From: Bugulina stolonifera
Lineage: Eukaryota > Bryozoa > Gymnolaemata > Cheilostomatida > Bugulidae
Direction of reading: 5' to 3'
Length of the DNA stretch: 64,000 bases
Assembly: GCA_935421135.1 (NCBI GenBank)
Contig: OW285195.1
Coordinates: 7,850,701 to 7,914,700 of the forward strand
Shown: positions 32,953-44,740 of the stretch, in pieces
Position numbering within the stretch: the first letter of the stretch is position 1
Layout of the letters: every line of letters starts with the position of its first letter
Notes under the pieces: model-generated
What the model was told of the DNA's origin: nothing
Database searches by the model: none
What the model saw: only the letters and a program-made list of their open reading frames with translations
Made by a program: the position numbers and the translations under genes

Positions 32953-34628
32953 CTATCTCCGCCTCCTTCTCTTGCGAAATAGACCGGCATCAAACCCTTT
33001 ACCAAAGAATTGTGAATCATCCAATCCAAGCATAAAACCTCCATTTGATTTTGCAGCTACTTGTTCTTTACCAAATTTGTTGAACTGATCACCAAAGTTG
33101 AGAAAGCCGTCTCCCTGGAACTGTTCCAACAAATATGGATAAAATTATTAACCATCAATATTCTATCACTAAATCCATGCTACTACAGCCTCTAATAGCA
33201 AGATGAATTTTTACACATGGAAAATATATATTTTAATATTAATTGTTATATTATCAATAATGAAATTTTTTCCTAAAGTCAATTACGGTTTATGTGTTCA
33301 TTAAAAATTGCTTTATATCAGAGAAGCTTGATATTGTAACAATAATGAATGACATAATTCTGTTTGCAAGAAATTTATGAGTGTATACAGTATACAAGCA
33401 AATTGTGTTACTTTGATTTATGATCTCCATGTTAACAGAAGGCATTTTATTTACGTGGAAATAGTTTATAAATTCCACATCAGGTTTCCAATCAATGTGT
33501 GATTAATTTCTCTATAACTAATTTAATACTTACACCTCCCTGCAGACCAGCCTGATTGAAAAAGTTCAAATTATCATAGAAACCAAAAGTTTGGGCTTCA
33601 TTGGCATCCACGCCTTGATTAGCCAATACTTGAGCTCCGGCATTCTCTTTGAACGCATCATTTGCTTGCAGCTTGAACCCGACGTTGTTCTCGTGATCAT
33701 CAACTAACTGGAAAGCTATAAAAGTATTTTCCTGAATTTCAGCATGACATACATTACAATTGAATATATTATGGCAGACAATAAATGCATAGAATAATCA
33801 CTCAGTGTAAGACTCAATCACCTGCAAATGCTTGTCATACAATGTACATGGATATGTCACAATTTTAAACAACTAGGTCCTAACAAAGTGAAGAAGCATC
33901 AATATAACACTCTTAAACCGAACCTTGTTTACTTCTGCCCTGGTCTTGAATAGCAAAGTCCACATTGCTAACTTTACCGACATCATGGAAATCCTGGGCT
34001 TTAATGTTGCCAACCGCTGCGATCTGTGCTTTTTCACCAGCTCGCTTCCCAGAACCAGCATTAAGTCTACCTTTGTCAAACGCTTGCACTTGCTGAAACA
34101 TAGACTCAACTGCATTATGTGCATAGTAGGTACTTGTAGCACATTTGGTTATCTTCAGCAACTTATGGACTCTTGAATTTGAGGGCGCGTGGACTTGTGG
34201 GCATGTGGGCTTGTAGGCCCATGGACTGGTAGGCACGTGGACTTGTGAAAGATATCAGTTGTATATTACATGTAAGAGCAGTTGTAGTGAATATATATTT
34301 CCACTGCCTAACAAAGATATAAATTTTGCATTATAGACATTTTGAGTAAAATTAATTGAAGCTAACAGAAGAGACTATAGATTATATAGTTAGTCAAAAA
34401 ATCTCATACATTTTATTTTATAGCATCACTAACCTCATTTGTGCGCTCTCCAACTCCTAGTTGAGTTTGTGACTGAAGTCCCGATTGACCCTGACCTCTA
34501 ATTGCATCATCATTGAATTCTTTTCCTACAACCTGCTTTCGTGCTCCGGCTCCAATATTTTCATTTACGAATTGAGCGCTTACAGCATATAGTGTAAGAG
34601 CAAGGGAAACAACTACCAAACTCTTCAT
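32953..34628 (-). CDS. Small secreted protein, paralogue family member 1 (minus strand)
   Basis: Coding exons on the minus strand: 34628-34434 (65 codons), 34092-33933, 33703-33534 and 33120-32953 (stop TAG), giving 230 aa with phases 0, 1, 0. The start MKSLVVVSLALTLYAVSA is a clear signal peptide with likely cleavage before QF. The mature chain is Gln/Asn/Ala/Gly-rich without cysteines and ends in a Phe/Gly/Asp segment (DDSQFFGKGFDAGLF) followed by RKRRRRR. The exon plan matches the three plus-strand paralogues, though its exons are slightly shorter. The non-coding first exon ends near 35162. Exon 3 could use either of two acceptors (CAG or TTAG four bases on); only the second keeps frame with the GTAAAC donor. 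Exon 4 has a second in-frame AG six bases downstream. The family is unrecognised. Confidence 0.82.
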
Positions 34629-35161
34629 GGTGCTGTCAGATGCTATAAAGACATTTTTGAAATTCAAATTGGGGATTGGCTGATTATTTTTCCAAGGCAA
34701 ACATCACCACAAGTTTACACAATTTACAGCAATATTTCAATGATAACACATTGGTTGCAGTTATATGTAACTTCTGTGTCTTCAACATACATTATTCTAC
34801 AACATGACTAATCTCACAGGGTTAAACATACACACTACCTGCACTTGAAAAGGAATGTATGACCACAAATACAGGCCTAAAAGTACACCATGCGCTTACA
34901 TCTGTAGGCAAACTTTAGCAAAATTTGCAAGACTAGTAAAACTGTTTTAAATGTTCACATTGAGTACCAGGAGTACTAAGCAGGTTGCAAAACCCCAATT
35001 AATACATCTAAATTGGCACTGAATGTTGTAAAACTGTCAAAAATCTAGTTTTTATGCTAAAATAACGACAAGCAATATATAATTTATACTGTGTACTATA
35101 CTGGCATTCGTCATGTGTGCAGCATAGTACAGTTCCTGTTACCTATACAGATATATTTTAC

Positions 35162-35225
35162 CTTTTGTCTACGAGTCCAGCTCAGTAATGTGCCCAGACA
35201 ACACTCTGTGAACTACTTGATTAAA
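35162..35225 (-). other. Non-coding first exon of minus-strand secreted gene
   Basis: Inferred from the TATA box at 35253-35260 (start site about 30 bp on) and a GTAAAA donor at 35161; it would splice to the acceptor at 34643-34644, 15 nt before the ATG. The exact transcription start is an estimate. Confidence 0.6.
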
Positions 35226-35252
35226 TAGTCAGTATGAAGAGTAATATCACGT

Positions 35253-35260
35253 CTTATATA
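35253..35260 (-). promoter_or_regulatory. TATA box of minus-strand secreted gene
   Basis: TATATAAG on the minus strand, about 100 bp upstream of the first-exon donor. The same spacing is seen in two of the three plus-strand paralogues. Confidence 0.65.
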
Positions 35261-36002
35261 CATGGATTTTACAGCTAGCCACTCCCCATTGGATTAGTGG
35301 ATATAGCATACTAATCCAAAATAATTTACAATTAAATTAGTATTTATTACGTTTACCTCCATGTCCTACTAATAGATATAATAGTAGAGGGGGGATTAGC
35401 TCAGGACCACGAAGCAGAATCTTACAGCCAGTCAAGCAAGTTAGGAATTATGGCTAAACTGAATGAAGGTATCGACACAATGGGTTGTGCAATCAGTTGT
35501 TAGAAAGTTACTAGATAGCCAATGTTTAATGTATAATTGCTTTTCTTCAAGATCACATTTTGTTACCACTGATCGTAAATAAAAAAACAAATATTAGAAT
35601 AATAGAGCGGTTATTGCACATGTGAAAACCCTACTAAAATGTGTATCTCCAACCTACATCTTTGACGTTTATAGCAATTAGACCAAGTTCTGAGTCTGGA
35701 TTACCTAGGGCCCTAGGCTATAGGTTAGCTAAACTTTATCATATCTACAATGTAAATACTCAAAATCTATATTTTCTAAACTGGTATTCAGTTGTAGCTG
35801 TTTTGTTCTTGATGAGGTGGATAGATATTGCAGTGAGATGGCAAGGAATCCATCTATTAGAAGTTGTCTTCTCTGTCAGAGATAGCTCTAATATTAATGA
35901 GCATAGAAAGGGTACAGATAACTGGACTTGCAGTTTTCAACAAATGAGGTCTTTGCTAGAAAATTACAATGTATATAAACAATTTGACGAATAAACAGTC
36001 TA

Positions 36003-36260
36003 CATGGTTAGAATACTGAACTTTCCGGGTTACAGTGGTGTTAGGAAGAGCATCCAGCCACAATTGCTCCTGTGTTGTTCATTTAAAAGCTCTTGAGGTC
36101 ATGCAAGCCACCATGGCTTCAAGGCAACTCCTTTACCCCTGCCAACAAAGACCATGTCACCTGGGCCTTTCTCACAGGGAGTTGGCCAGCATTGGGACCT
36201 GGCAGTGCAAGCTGCAAGGGGCTGGTCACGCCTAGGAGTATAAGCCTGGTGAGTTATATG
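36003..36260 (+). mobile_element. tRNA-derived SINE, head partly deleted
   Basis: It matches the copy at 51595-51870 over its whole length, including the body segment GTGTTAGGAAGAGCATCCAG and the tail GGAGTATAA.CCTGGT. About 25 bases containing the B box are missing from the tRNA-like head, so it is a dead copy. Confidence 0.75.
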
Positions 36261-39200
36261 TACATCTACAACAGGCAATGATGGCTCAGGTATGCTGTGC
36301 CTATAGTAAACTCTTATCCGAAGGCCACTAATAGTTGAATTATCCCGTATCTAGTGGAATATTAATTACGTGTATTTAATTGTATCACTTCCAAAAGTGA
36401 ACCATGGTTATATAAGATGAAAGAATTTAAAGAATTTCCTTTAGTAACTTGGGTATCGTTTTTCCAAATTAGGACACACCCAATCACCTCATGGTACCGT
36501 CACTACGCACATACAACACAGCTGTATACGGAACAGAACGTGTGTCTCTTGACCATGTGATTTATGTGACATGTATCATTCTGTGCTTTTCACAAGCTAT
36601 AATTAATTAGGTGATTATTATATTGTGACCTCAATGTCTTAATCCTAAAGAAGCAATATAGTAAAAACTTCAACAAAATCTATTTTGGCTAGAATTAGTT
36701 TGAGTACATGTGGAGTTGTCTTTTCAAATCTTTATGAATGTAAGCAATTCCCTGTCAGTTATTGTACCTTAGTACCAAACCTGCAAACTCCTGCTTTGTA
36801 TCGAAAACATTAATTTGCTCACAAATTCCCAAGTTTATAATATAATTATTAGTTTTAGTGGAATCTACTGACTTAAGATTAGCTTTTAGTAAACACATCA
36901 GCTCAATGTCATACACCTCCACTCTTCATGTTTCAGTATTTGGTCTGAGAGTGTCTACAGATCAACTGACTCAATAATTCTTTTGTATCTGACTAGTCAC
37001 ATAGCAATGAAATTATAAAGAAACTTGGACACAGCACCAGTCAGCACCAGTTATTAGGGCAGCAGCAGTGTAGCAACATTGCTGTTCTGTCTACCTTCAA
37101 ACAGGGGGGGGGGGTCCAATCCCTCATATGCCAATTGGTTAACGAGGTTTCTAGCCGCTTTTAATTAGACAATATTAAACTCTGGTGATTGGATGAAGAA
37201 AATTATAGTGTAGATCTCTTTATAAGATCAACTACAAAACTAACCTGTTTGCTTGGTAATGACTATAATCAATTAGTATTAATATAAACACTATCATCTC
37301 CTCTTTCTCAGCACCGCTACAGAATAAAAAAGATAATAAACACGTTATATGTAACTGAGTACAACATGGAATGCTAGGTGGTGCATAAGTTAACTTGCTG
37401 TTGAATAAACTAGTAGATTAGAAGGCCAATGTGTTTTCAACCTGAGTTAGACACATACACAACAACTAACCATGGATGTACAGAACAAAGTCAGGTGCAG
37501 TATTATTTTTCTTCTGTAGATTTTCGTTAAATTGACGTCTTGTACCATTCGAAAAGTGAAACAGCTAATGCCGATAATCACAAAAGGAATATTATTGGCA
37601 GACGTCAGCACATTTAGCTGCTGGGGTTATTCTATTTAATCCGCAATATTATGCCGATTTCCTTTGATGAAATCAATTGAATCATATTATTGTCATCCTT
37701 CACAATTGAAGTTTCTATTATAAGCAGGATATATAGTATAAAGCAGCCAGATAAGTGAACAACTGGTACATCGGTCTGCAAGTCCAGCGTTCACAACTGC
37801 AGGCAAAAAGTGACAACGAGAATAGAAAAAAAATGTGACAGAGAACACTAAAGGTTGTCAACTGAAGTCTCAGCTTTTCTACCAGGACAAATCTAAGAGC
37901 CAAAATTTGGTACTTTAGAGGTAAAATTAGTCAGAAGAGATTTTTGGGGTTAATCCTGTATACCATGAGGTTGTAGATTATCCTCATAATACCATCTATT
38001 ATACTATCTACAGATATCATGGAAGGGAGAGGATTTAGCCATATATACACTATTATTTCTCACAAATATGAAAAACTTATCCGTCATTATTAGTTTTTTG
38101 TGCTTAGCAACAACACACTTGTTCTCACCATTACTTTTAAGAGAGAACATAGTGGAACCTGTTCGGTTAGTGCTGACAGTGCCCACCATAACTATACTAT
38201 ACCATAACATTGGATAATGAGGCTTCTATCACTCTGCCTGGCATTGTGTTAATTAACAGTTTTTGCCTGGCATCAACTGATGGCAGCGACACTGCAATAG
38301 TTTCACAAGTAAATCTGCTGTGATAAAGGAAAGACTTTTCCATGAAATTAATTTTCTGGCACAGATTATGAATTTGACAACACTTATGTATAGATTACAT
38401 GAGTTATTAATATCAGGCTGCGAGTATAAGCTATAAATTTACCACTAGAGGAAACATATTCTACCCCAAGGGAGCCGTCAGACTGGTACTGAAGCTGACC
38501 TGGATGTTATGACAGGAAGCATAAATATTCTTAATTTCCACATTTATGGTCCATGAGTGCAGATTAATAGAGTTAAGAAGGATTAGGAGATATTTTACTT
38601 CATATGGTCTGTCTATTTCATCCGCCATGTTTCAGAGTGTATGTACATTGTATAAGTATATAGAAATCACATTGATAAGTGCTACCCCTTATTCCGTTAC
38701 CATATGGGATATGTTTATCTAGAACTAGGGTCACGAGTATCATGGCCATACTATAAGCTGGGTGAATAATACTCGAGGTCCGTAGGTATAAACATGCCTT
38801 AAGTACACCATGTGATAGGTAAATCCACCATTATAGAGATTAAATTACTCTAATATGTTAAAAATGTATAATAGCTGGTAGCATTCGCTAGAATTATCCC
38901 CACATGCACCTGAAAGTTTTTAGCAAATGCACGGATCATTTTGTTGTTTAAGGCTTAGGCAAGTAAATTACATGTGTATGAGGAATGATATGACCAAATT
39001 TTACTACACATTAACGACTATATGAGAGTGAATAGTCTATATTGAATTTAAGTGAATGGAAGTTCGGATGGTAGAGCTAACAGAATAGGTTGTGCACGTA
39101 TACATGTAGCATATATCAAGTGCAAAGATAATCTAATTTTCCCTTCCAAGCCAGAACCAAGAGAATGTACCACCACCCTCCAGATGGCTACAGAATATTC

Positions 39201-40460
39201 TGGAACAGCAAAAACTATCAAATATAGTAGCATCCATATAGCCTTAGAATGTGTATGTGTAATAAGTGTATGCCCATCGTCATATAATAAAATGTTCTAC
39301 AATAACATAAATATTAATGCTATTATACTATAAAAGAATTGCACCACGTAATTCAGTTGATTATACCGTGACGTCTTCTGGTGGCATTAGTGTAGCTACA
39401 ATAGCAATGTGACATTATATCCATAGATTATTGTTAGCTTACATACGTGTAAATTATTCTACAAAAATTATTACTTTGTCAAAAGTCTGATACCATCTCT
39501 CTATCTCAGTTGTACTTATGGAAGAGATGAATTGTTTTGTTATAACTACATGTTTTCACTGCTTCTATTTTTGAATATTACATAACTTCTTGCAGCGGTA
39601 GGCATTATATAAAATTACATTTCCTTGAATGAAATTAAAGAATAGCGCTTCATTCCACTTAGCATGCTTGGCCTAACGGCCTGTCATCTTGTGTGTTGCT
39701 AAAATTCAGAAGTTCCAAATTTTCACTCATTTTTTCCAAACTGATGTTCCCTTGATAGTTTGCTTCAGCCACTGTCATAATGATCCTAAGATAGCCATCG
39801 ACAGGTATAGTAAGGTTCTTGTTGCTGTAACTTATTATAAAGTGTATCAGCAGAGATAGTGCGTACAAAACATAATATCCTGTTTAAAAATATGCGTTTG
39901 CAATAATTATCTTTGTATTTTATGTACTAAAAATAATTCATATTTAGCTTTTTGTTAACCTAAAACTACAGTTCGTATACGCTTAAGGCTGTAGGCCATG
40001 TGACCCTTGCAAAGGATGAAAGTGCTTGCAAGTGCTCTTGATCCCATGTTGAACTTCACCTCATTGTTATAGGTAACCTTGTGAGCACAGTCACAATTTA
40101 AAGACGGATGATTCAGACTCTGGATAGAATGATATCCAGACTCTGTCGACAATCATGAGAATTGCTTGAACATTTTAGCACATGATTTGTTGACAGTTAA
40201 GAGTTTTCTCTAGATAGGTTTATAAGATTTACCAGATAATAATCTTCTCACTAATCCCTGGAATGATTCAGCGATTCAACAATAAGCAGTGTCTACAGAT
40301 TCCCTTGTTTCCTCTTTGGCAGGAAATGGAATTCTTGGTAAATCTTTAGAATTGTTTGTCAGAATCTGAAGTTTTCCAAGACCAGAGTTATTGGGCTAAT
40401 GATTAAGAAACCAAATTTGTCTAGGTAAGGTGCATACAGCTGACAGAAGACTGGGTTTAC

Positions 40461-41414
40461 TCGTACATACATACATTGTATTTACTACACATACATACAT
40501 ACATTGTACTTACTACACGTACATACATACATTGTACTTACTACATGTACATACATACATTGTACTTACTACACGTACATACATGCATTGTACTTACTAC
40601 ACATACATACATACATTGTACTTACTACGCGTACATACATACATTGTACTTACTACACGTACATACATACATTGTATTTACTACACATACATACATACAT
40701 TGTACTTACTACACGTACATACATACATTGTACTTACTACACGTACATACATACATTGTATTCGCTACACGTACATACATGCATTGTACTTACTACTCGT
40801 ACATACATACATTGTACTTACTACACGTACATACATACATTGTATTCGCTACACGTACATACATGCATTGTACTTACTACTCGTACATACATACATTGTA
40901 CTTACTACACATACATACATACATTGTACTTACTACACGTACATACATACATTGTATTTACTACACGTACATACATGCATTGTACTTACTACACGTACAT
41001 ACATGCATTGTACTTACTACTCGTACATACATACATTGTACTTACTACACGTACATACATACATTGTATTTACTACACGTACATACATACATTGTATTTA
41101 CTACTCGTACATACATACATTGTACTTACTACACATACATACATACATTGTACTTACTACACGTACATACATACATTGTACTTACTACACGTACATACAT
41201 ACATTGTACTTACTACTCGTACATACATACATTGTACTTACTACACGTACATACATACATTGTACTTACTACACGTACATACATACATTGTACTTACTAC
41301 ACGTACATACATACATTGTACTTACTACACGTACATACATACATTGTACTTACTACACATACATACATACATTGTATTTACTACTCGTACATACATACAT
41401 TGTATTTACTACAC
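40461..41414. repeat. 28-bp minisatellite, about 34 copies
   Basis: Tandem units of the type CATACATACATTGTACTTACTACACGT with few variants (ACAC/ACTC, ACTTACT/ATTTACT/ATTCGCT, TACATTG/TGCATTG). Since 28 is not a multiple of three and the unit lacks stops in this strand, all three forward frames stay open for about 300 codons; these are not genes. Confidence 0.95.
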
Positions 41415-42304
41415 ATTGGCATTGTAAAACTGAGCAAAAATTTAAAAAAGATATGTGTAAAATATGGAAATATGAGTAGCATAGATTACTGTACACAGTC
41501 ACCATATTGCTGTGATCATGGTAAAAGCGTGCAATAGGAGAGGTACTGGTGGAATATCACTGTTTCACGTCACGCATTCTCGTTCTCCCAACCAGATGTT
41601 TGGAGCCATTCCAACATACCAAGTGGAAGGAACAGTTTTCTTGACAATATTATTGGTCAATATATTATACCCATGAATCAAGAATATTATTATGGATTTC
41701 AACTTGAGGTGAGTATAAAACACACTTATAATATACTGCCCAACTAATCGCTTAGCGCTTAGCTCCAATATTTGTCTCGTGCGTCGAGCTCTACATTGTC
41801 AACAAGAAGCATAAAGCATTGAAAAATCATCTTACACAAGAGTATATTAAGACAAAAACAACTCTGCATAAATCAAATACGTACATATACAAAAAAAACT
41901 CTTAAAGATTGTATAATATAAAGTTATAGTAGAAGCGGTGACTTGTACAAAAATTGATGACTTTTTGCCAATATTTATTAAAGGATTAATGACGGCTTTA
42001 CGTGGAGCAACAATCGTGTAAAGCTGGTTTATGATTACTGGTAGTAATCTGGTATATGCATGTACTAGGAAACGACTCTGTGAGAGCAGCAGTAGAGTAT
42101 GGTTAGTTAAGTGGCGTATAAGTTCAAAAGTATGAAAGCCATGATACTCGTTGTGGTACCAGGAAGACCACGTACAAGTCACTATATCTTATGGCTTATG
42201 GGTTTCATAGACACTGCATCACTTTTAGCATGCTGTTTTCAGTGCAGTGAATAAACCCTTTTTTCCTTAAACTATCCATGCCATGGATGAAGGTAAATGC
42301 AATT

Positions 42305-42758
42305 TATAAGGTAATTAGATATGCACCTTTCAAATTTGTCACTAAAAATAAAAAACACAACCTGCAAACACGTTTTTGGAGCAGTTGTTTTAAAAAAAAT
42401 ATACACTGTGACATCACAGTGTATTTTGCAGGTGATGGCAATTAGAAACCTCCTTTCACATGTCCAATAACAACGCTTGTAGCCGAAGCAAAATTGTGCA
42501 CAGTGATTGGATAATAAAACCTATTGTTTATTTTATCATAAAACAGTAATTATTATATTGTTATATTCTATTTCATGCACAGGTTTACACTAATTATTGG
42601 ACATGTGAAAGGAGGTTTCTAATTGCCAACTCCTGCAGAATAATCCACTTCTGATTGGACAGTGGATATTTTTAAAAACTGCTCAAAAAACGTGTTTGCA
42701 GGTTGTACTTTTTATTTTTAGTGACAAACTTGAAATGTAAATATCAAATTACCTTATA
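42305..42758. mobile_element. Long inverted-repeat (foldback or MITE-like) element
   Basis: Arms of about 165 bp at 42305-42470 and 42594-42758 are imperfect reverse complements (outer ends TATAAGGTAATT), with an AT-rich centre of about 120 bp. Each arm carries its own small palindrome (around 42402-42422 in the left arm). The ends abut TA dinucleotides, which would suit a Tc1/mariner-like target duplication. No coding frame is present. Confidence 0.75.
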
Positions 42759-44210
42759 TATTGTATTTAGCTTTCTTCGTGACATCAATAGTTTAATAAG
42801 AGAGAAGTACAGCATTGATGGACGTGTCAACTTTTATCTACTTTTAAAGTAAACAGACTCTCCTCTAATGATATCTAGAGAAAACGATGTCTATTAGATG
42901 TCTATTCAGTGTCACTGCTACTTTGCTACACCTTTGATGGTGTAGGTGTTACAACACATTGTATATACAATAAAAATTTACATGCACATTGCATACGTAA
43001 CGTACCTTTGATGATATACATTTTAGGTGTTGCAATACATTGTACATGTATATACAGTTAACATTTACATGCACATTGTATACATTACGTTATATAATAT
43101 TCAAGATCATGTGTTAAATACGGGATATATGTGAAATATATTGTGATAAACGTAAGACATTTATATTGCACATGTATGTATGTATGTATGCATGTATAAT
43201 TAATGCCGGTCATGTAGATGAAACTTGTAGATGTGTGATGCACACGTCTGCGTGCATACATGTAGATGTGTGTACATGTATATGTATAATTAAATGTGCA
43301 TACACACTCTATGCCTAAACCTTGGTATACATTCCACAATTTGGACTATTTTAGGCCCATGTGTCTAGGTGTAAATGTGTACATATGGTAGTGGATGTGT
43401 GCATATACAACTGTAGGTGTACTTTGCATATAAACATTATATTGAACACCCAAGTTCAATTATATTTATACTATTTAAAACAAGTATGCTGTGTGACGTG
43501 CTTTTGATCAGCAACAGAATATCTTCACCCTACATTTACATGTAACTTAGTCACCTATCCTCTACTATACAGTTAATTACAATGATGTAGATGTATTTAA
43601 TCTCAAGGAAGTCATAAATATTATTAGATTAACTTAAGCTGTCATCATAAGTTTGGAGTATTTTGACCTGTATGACTACTGTACAAACCTGATAATTAGC
43701 CGTGATTAAACATAAAGTCTGAGGTGTATCTTTAGATCAGTGGATATCACCAATAAATCTGAAGAGATGACCTCTTGATCTCAGCCTAAAAAGCTGCCAC
43801 TCTGTGGTATTATTTAGTTGAAGTTAACCTACTTTATCTCTTTATCTATTTGTTGCAGCAAAGAGACATTATTATATTTGGTTTGGGCTGGAGACATAGT
43901 GACATTATATGTACCTGAATTAGGGAAGAATATCTAAAGAAATTTAACTGTAACAGAACATTTGGTCTCAACAAAGGCTTATATGCTGCCTTTCCCTAAG
44001 TGTAACTGTAAACCCAGCCTTTAAACTGAGTGAATAACCTCCCTTAGCAATTATTCTTGTTTCATTCCGTGACAAGAGCGAATATTTGAAGATTTGCAAT
44101 CAAGATTTAGCAGACTCCTCCACGTGCTACAGCTTTCATTATTTCAGCCGTTGGCTGCTACGACCAGCCTACCAGTTACTATATTACTAATCTCATCCTC
44201 CTCTGTGTGA

Positions 44211-44218
44211 TATATAAC
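44211..44218 (+). promoter_or_regulatory. TATA box of secreted gene 2
   Basis: TATATAAC, 65 bp upstream of the first-exon donor at 44276. Parallel arrangement in the paralogues supports it. Confidence 0.6.
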
Positions 44219-44239
44219 TCTAAGAGACTACGCACATGG

Positions 44240-44275
44240 TCAAACACCAGGAGGGTTTCACACATCTAACATCAG
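44240..44275 (+). other. Non-coding first exon of secreted gene 2
   Basis: Ends at CATCAG before GTAAGA (44276); it would splice to the acceptor at 44721-44722, 18 nt before the ATG at 44741. The 5' end is estimated from the TATA box. Confidence 0.55.
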
Positions 44276-44740
44276 GTAAGATCTGCTCTAAGATATTATT
44301 AGCCTTAGCAGTAATAATAGAAAACATGATGCTATAGTCGGCAATGTTGACTACATGTAGAAAATATTTTAATGTTGAAGTGACTTGAATTGCTGAGCAA
44401 GTTAGTAGCAGAGGTTATCAAAGGATGATGACAGTGAATTTATGTCCAAAGTCAACAGTGCCATTAGAGTTGCTCTACCCAAACAAAATACTTGCAGGAA
44501 AATTTGTCATCGACTATTTTGGGTTCAAAGCGGAGCTACATAAAAGTCAAACTGTTTTGAGATGCACCATGATCTTTATTTGGCTGAGAACAGTACAGAT
44601 TTTATCTTGAATTTATCAAACATAAAAATTTGTCCTCACTGTGTGAGGTTTGTTCATGTTTATTGCCAATACTTTTATAGTATACATGCTTATCATAATT
44701 TTTATATCTCTGGTTAATTTAGTTAAACTTGGAAAGAGGA

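Larger units (their letters stand above)
35261..44200. other. Long non-coding interval between secreted-protein genes
   Basis: No gene is supported. It holds a SINE copy (36003-36260), the 28-bp minisatellite (40461-41414), an inverted-repeat element (42305-42758) and a short G-run near 37106. A 117-codon frame at 35641-35994 starts with GTG, has no recognisable domain and is probably chance. The rest is AT-rich with many TACATGTA-like words. Confidence 0.5.

Noticed and set aside
35391..35406. GGGGATTAGCTCAG-like start of a tRNA
   Set aside because: Only about 14 bases resemble a tRNA-Ala 5' end; no D arm, anticodon arm or B box follows.
35641..35994. 117-codon frame next to a SINE
   Set aside because: Starts with GTG, has no domain or signal I recognise, no supporting splice context; likely chance or a decayed element.
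40430..41537. Three overlapping long forward frames with HTYIV/TYIHC repeats
   Set aside because: They are the three readings of the stop-free 28-bp minisatellite, with no other coding sign.
44729..44740. Upstream in-frame TTG start for secreted gene 2
   Set aside because: The ATG at 44741 begins directly with the signal peptide and fits the position of the ATG in the three paralogues.
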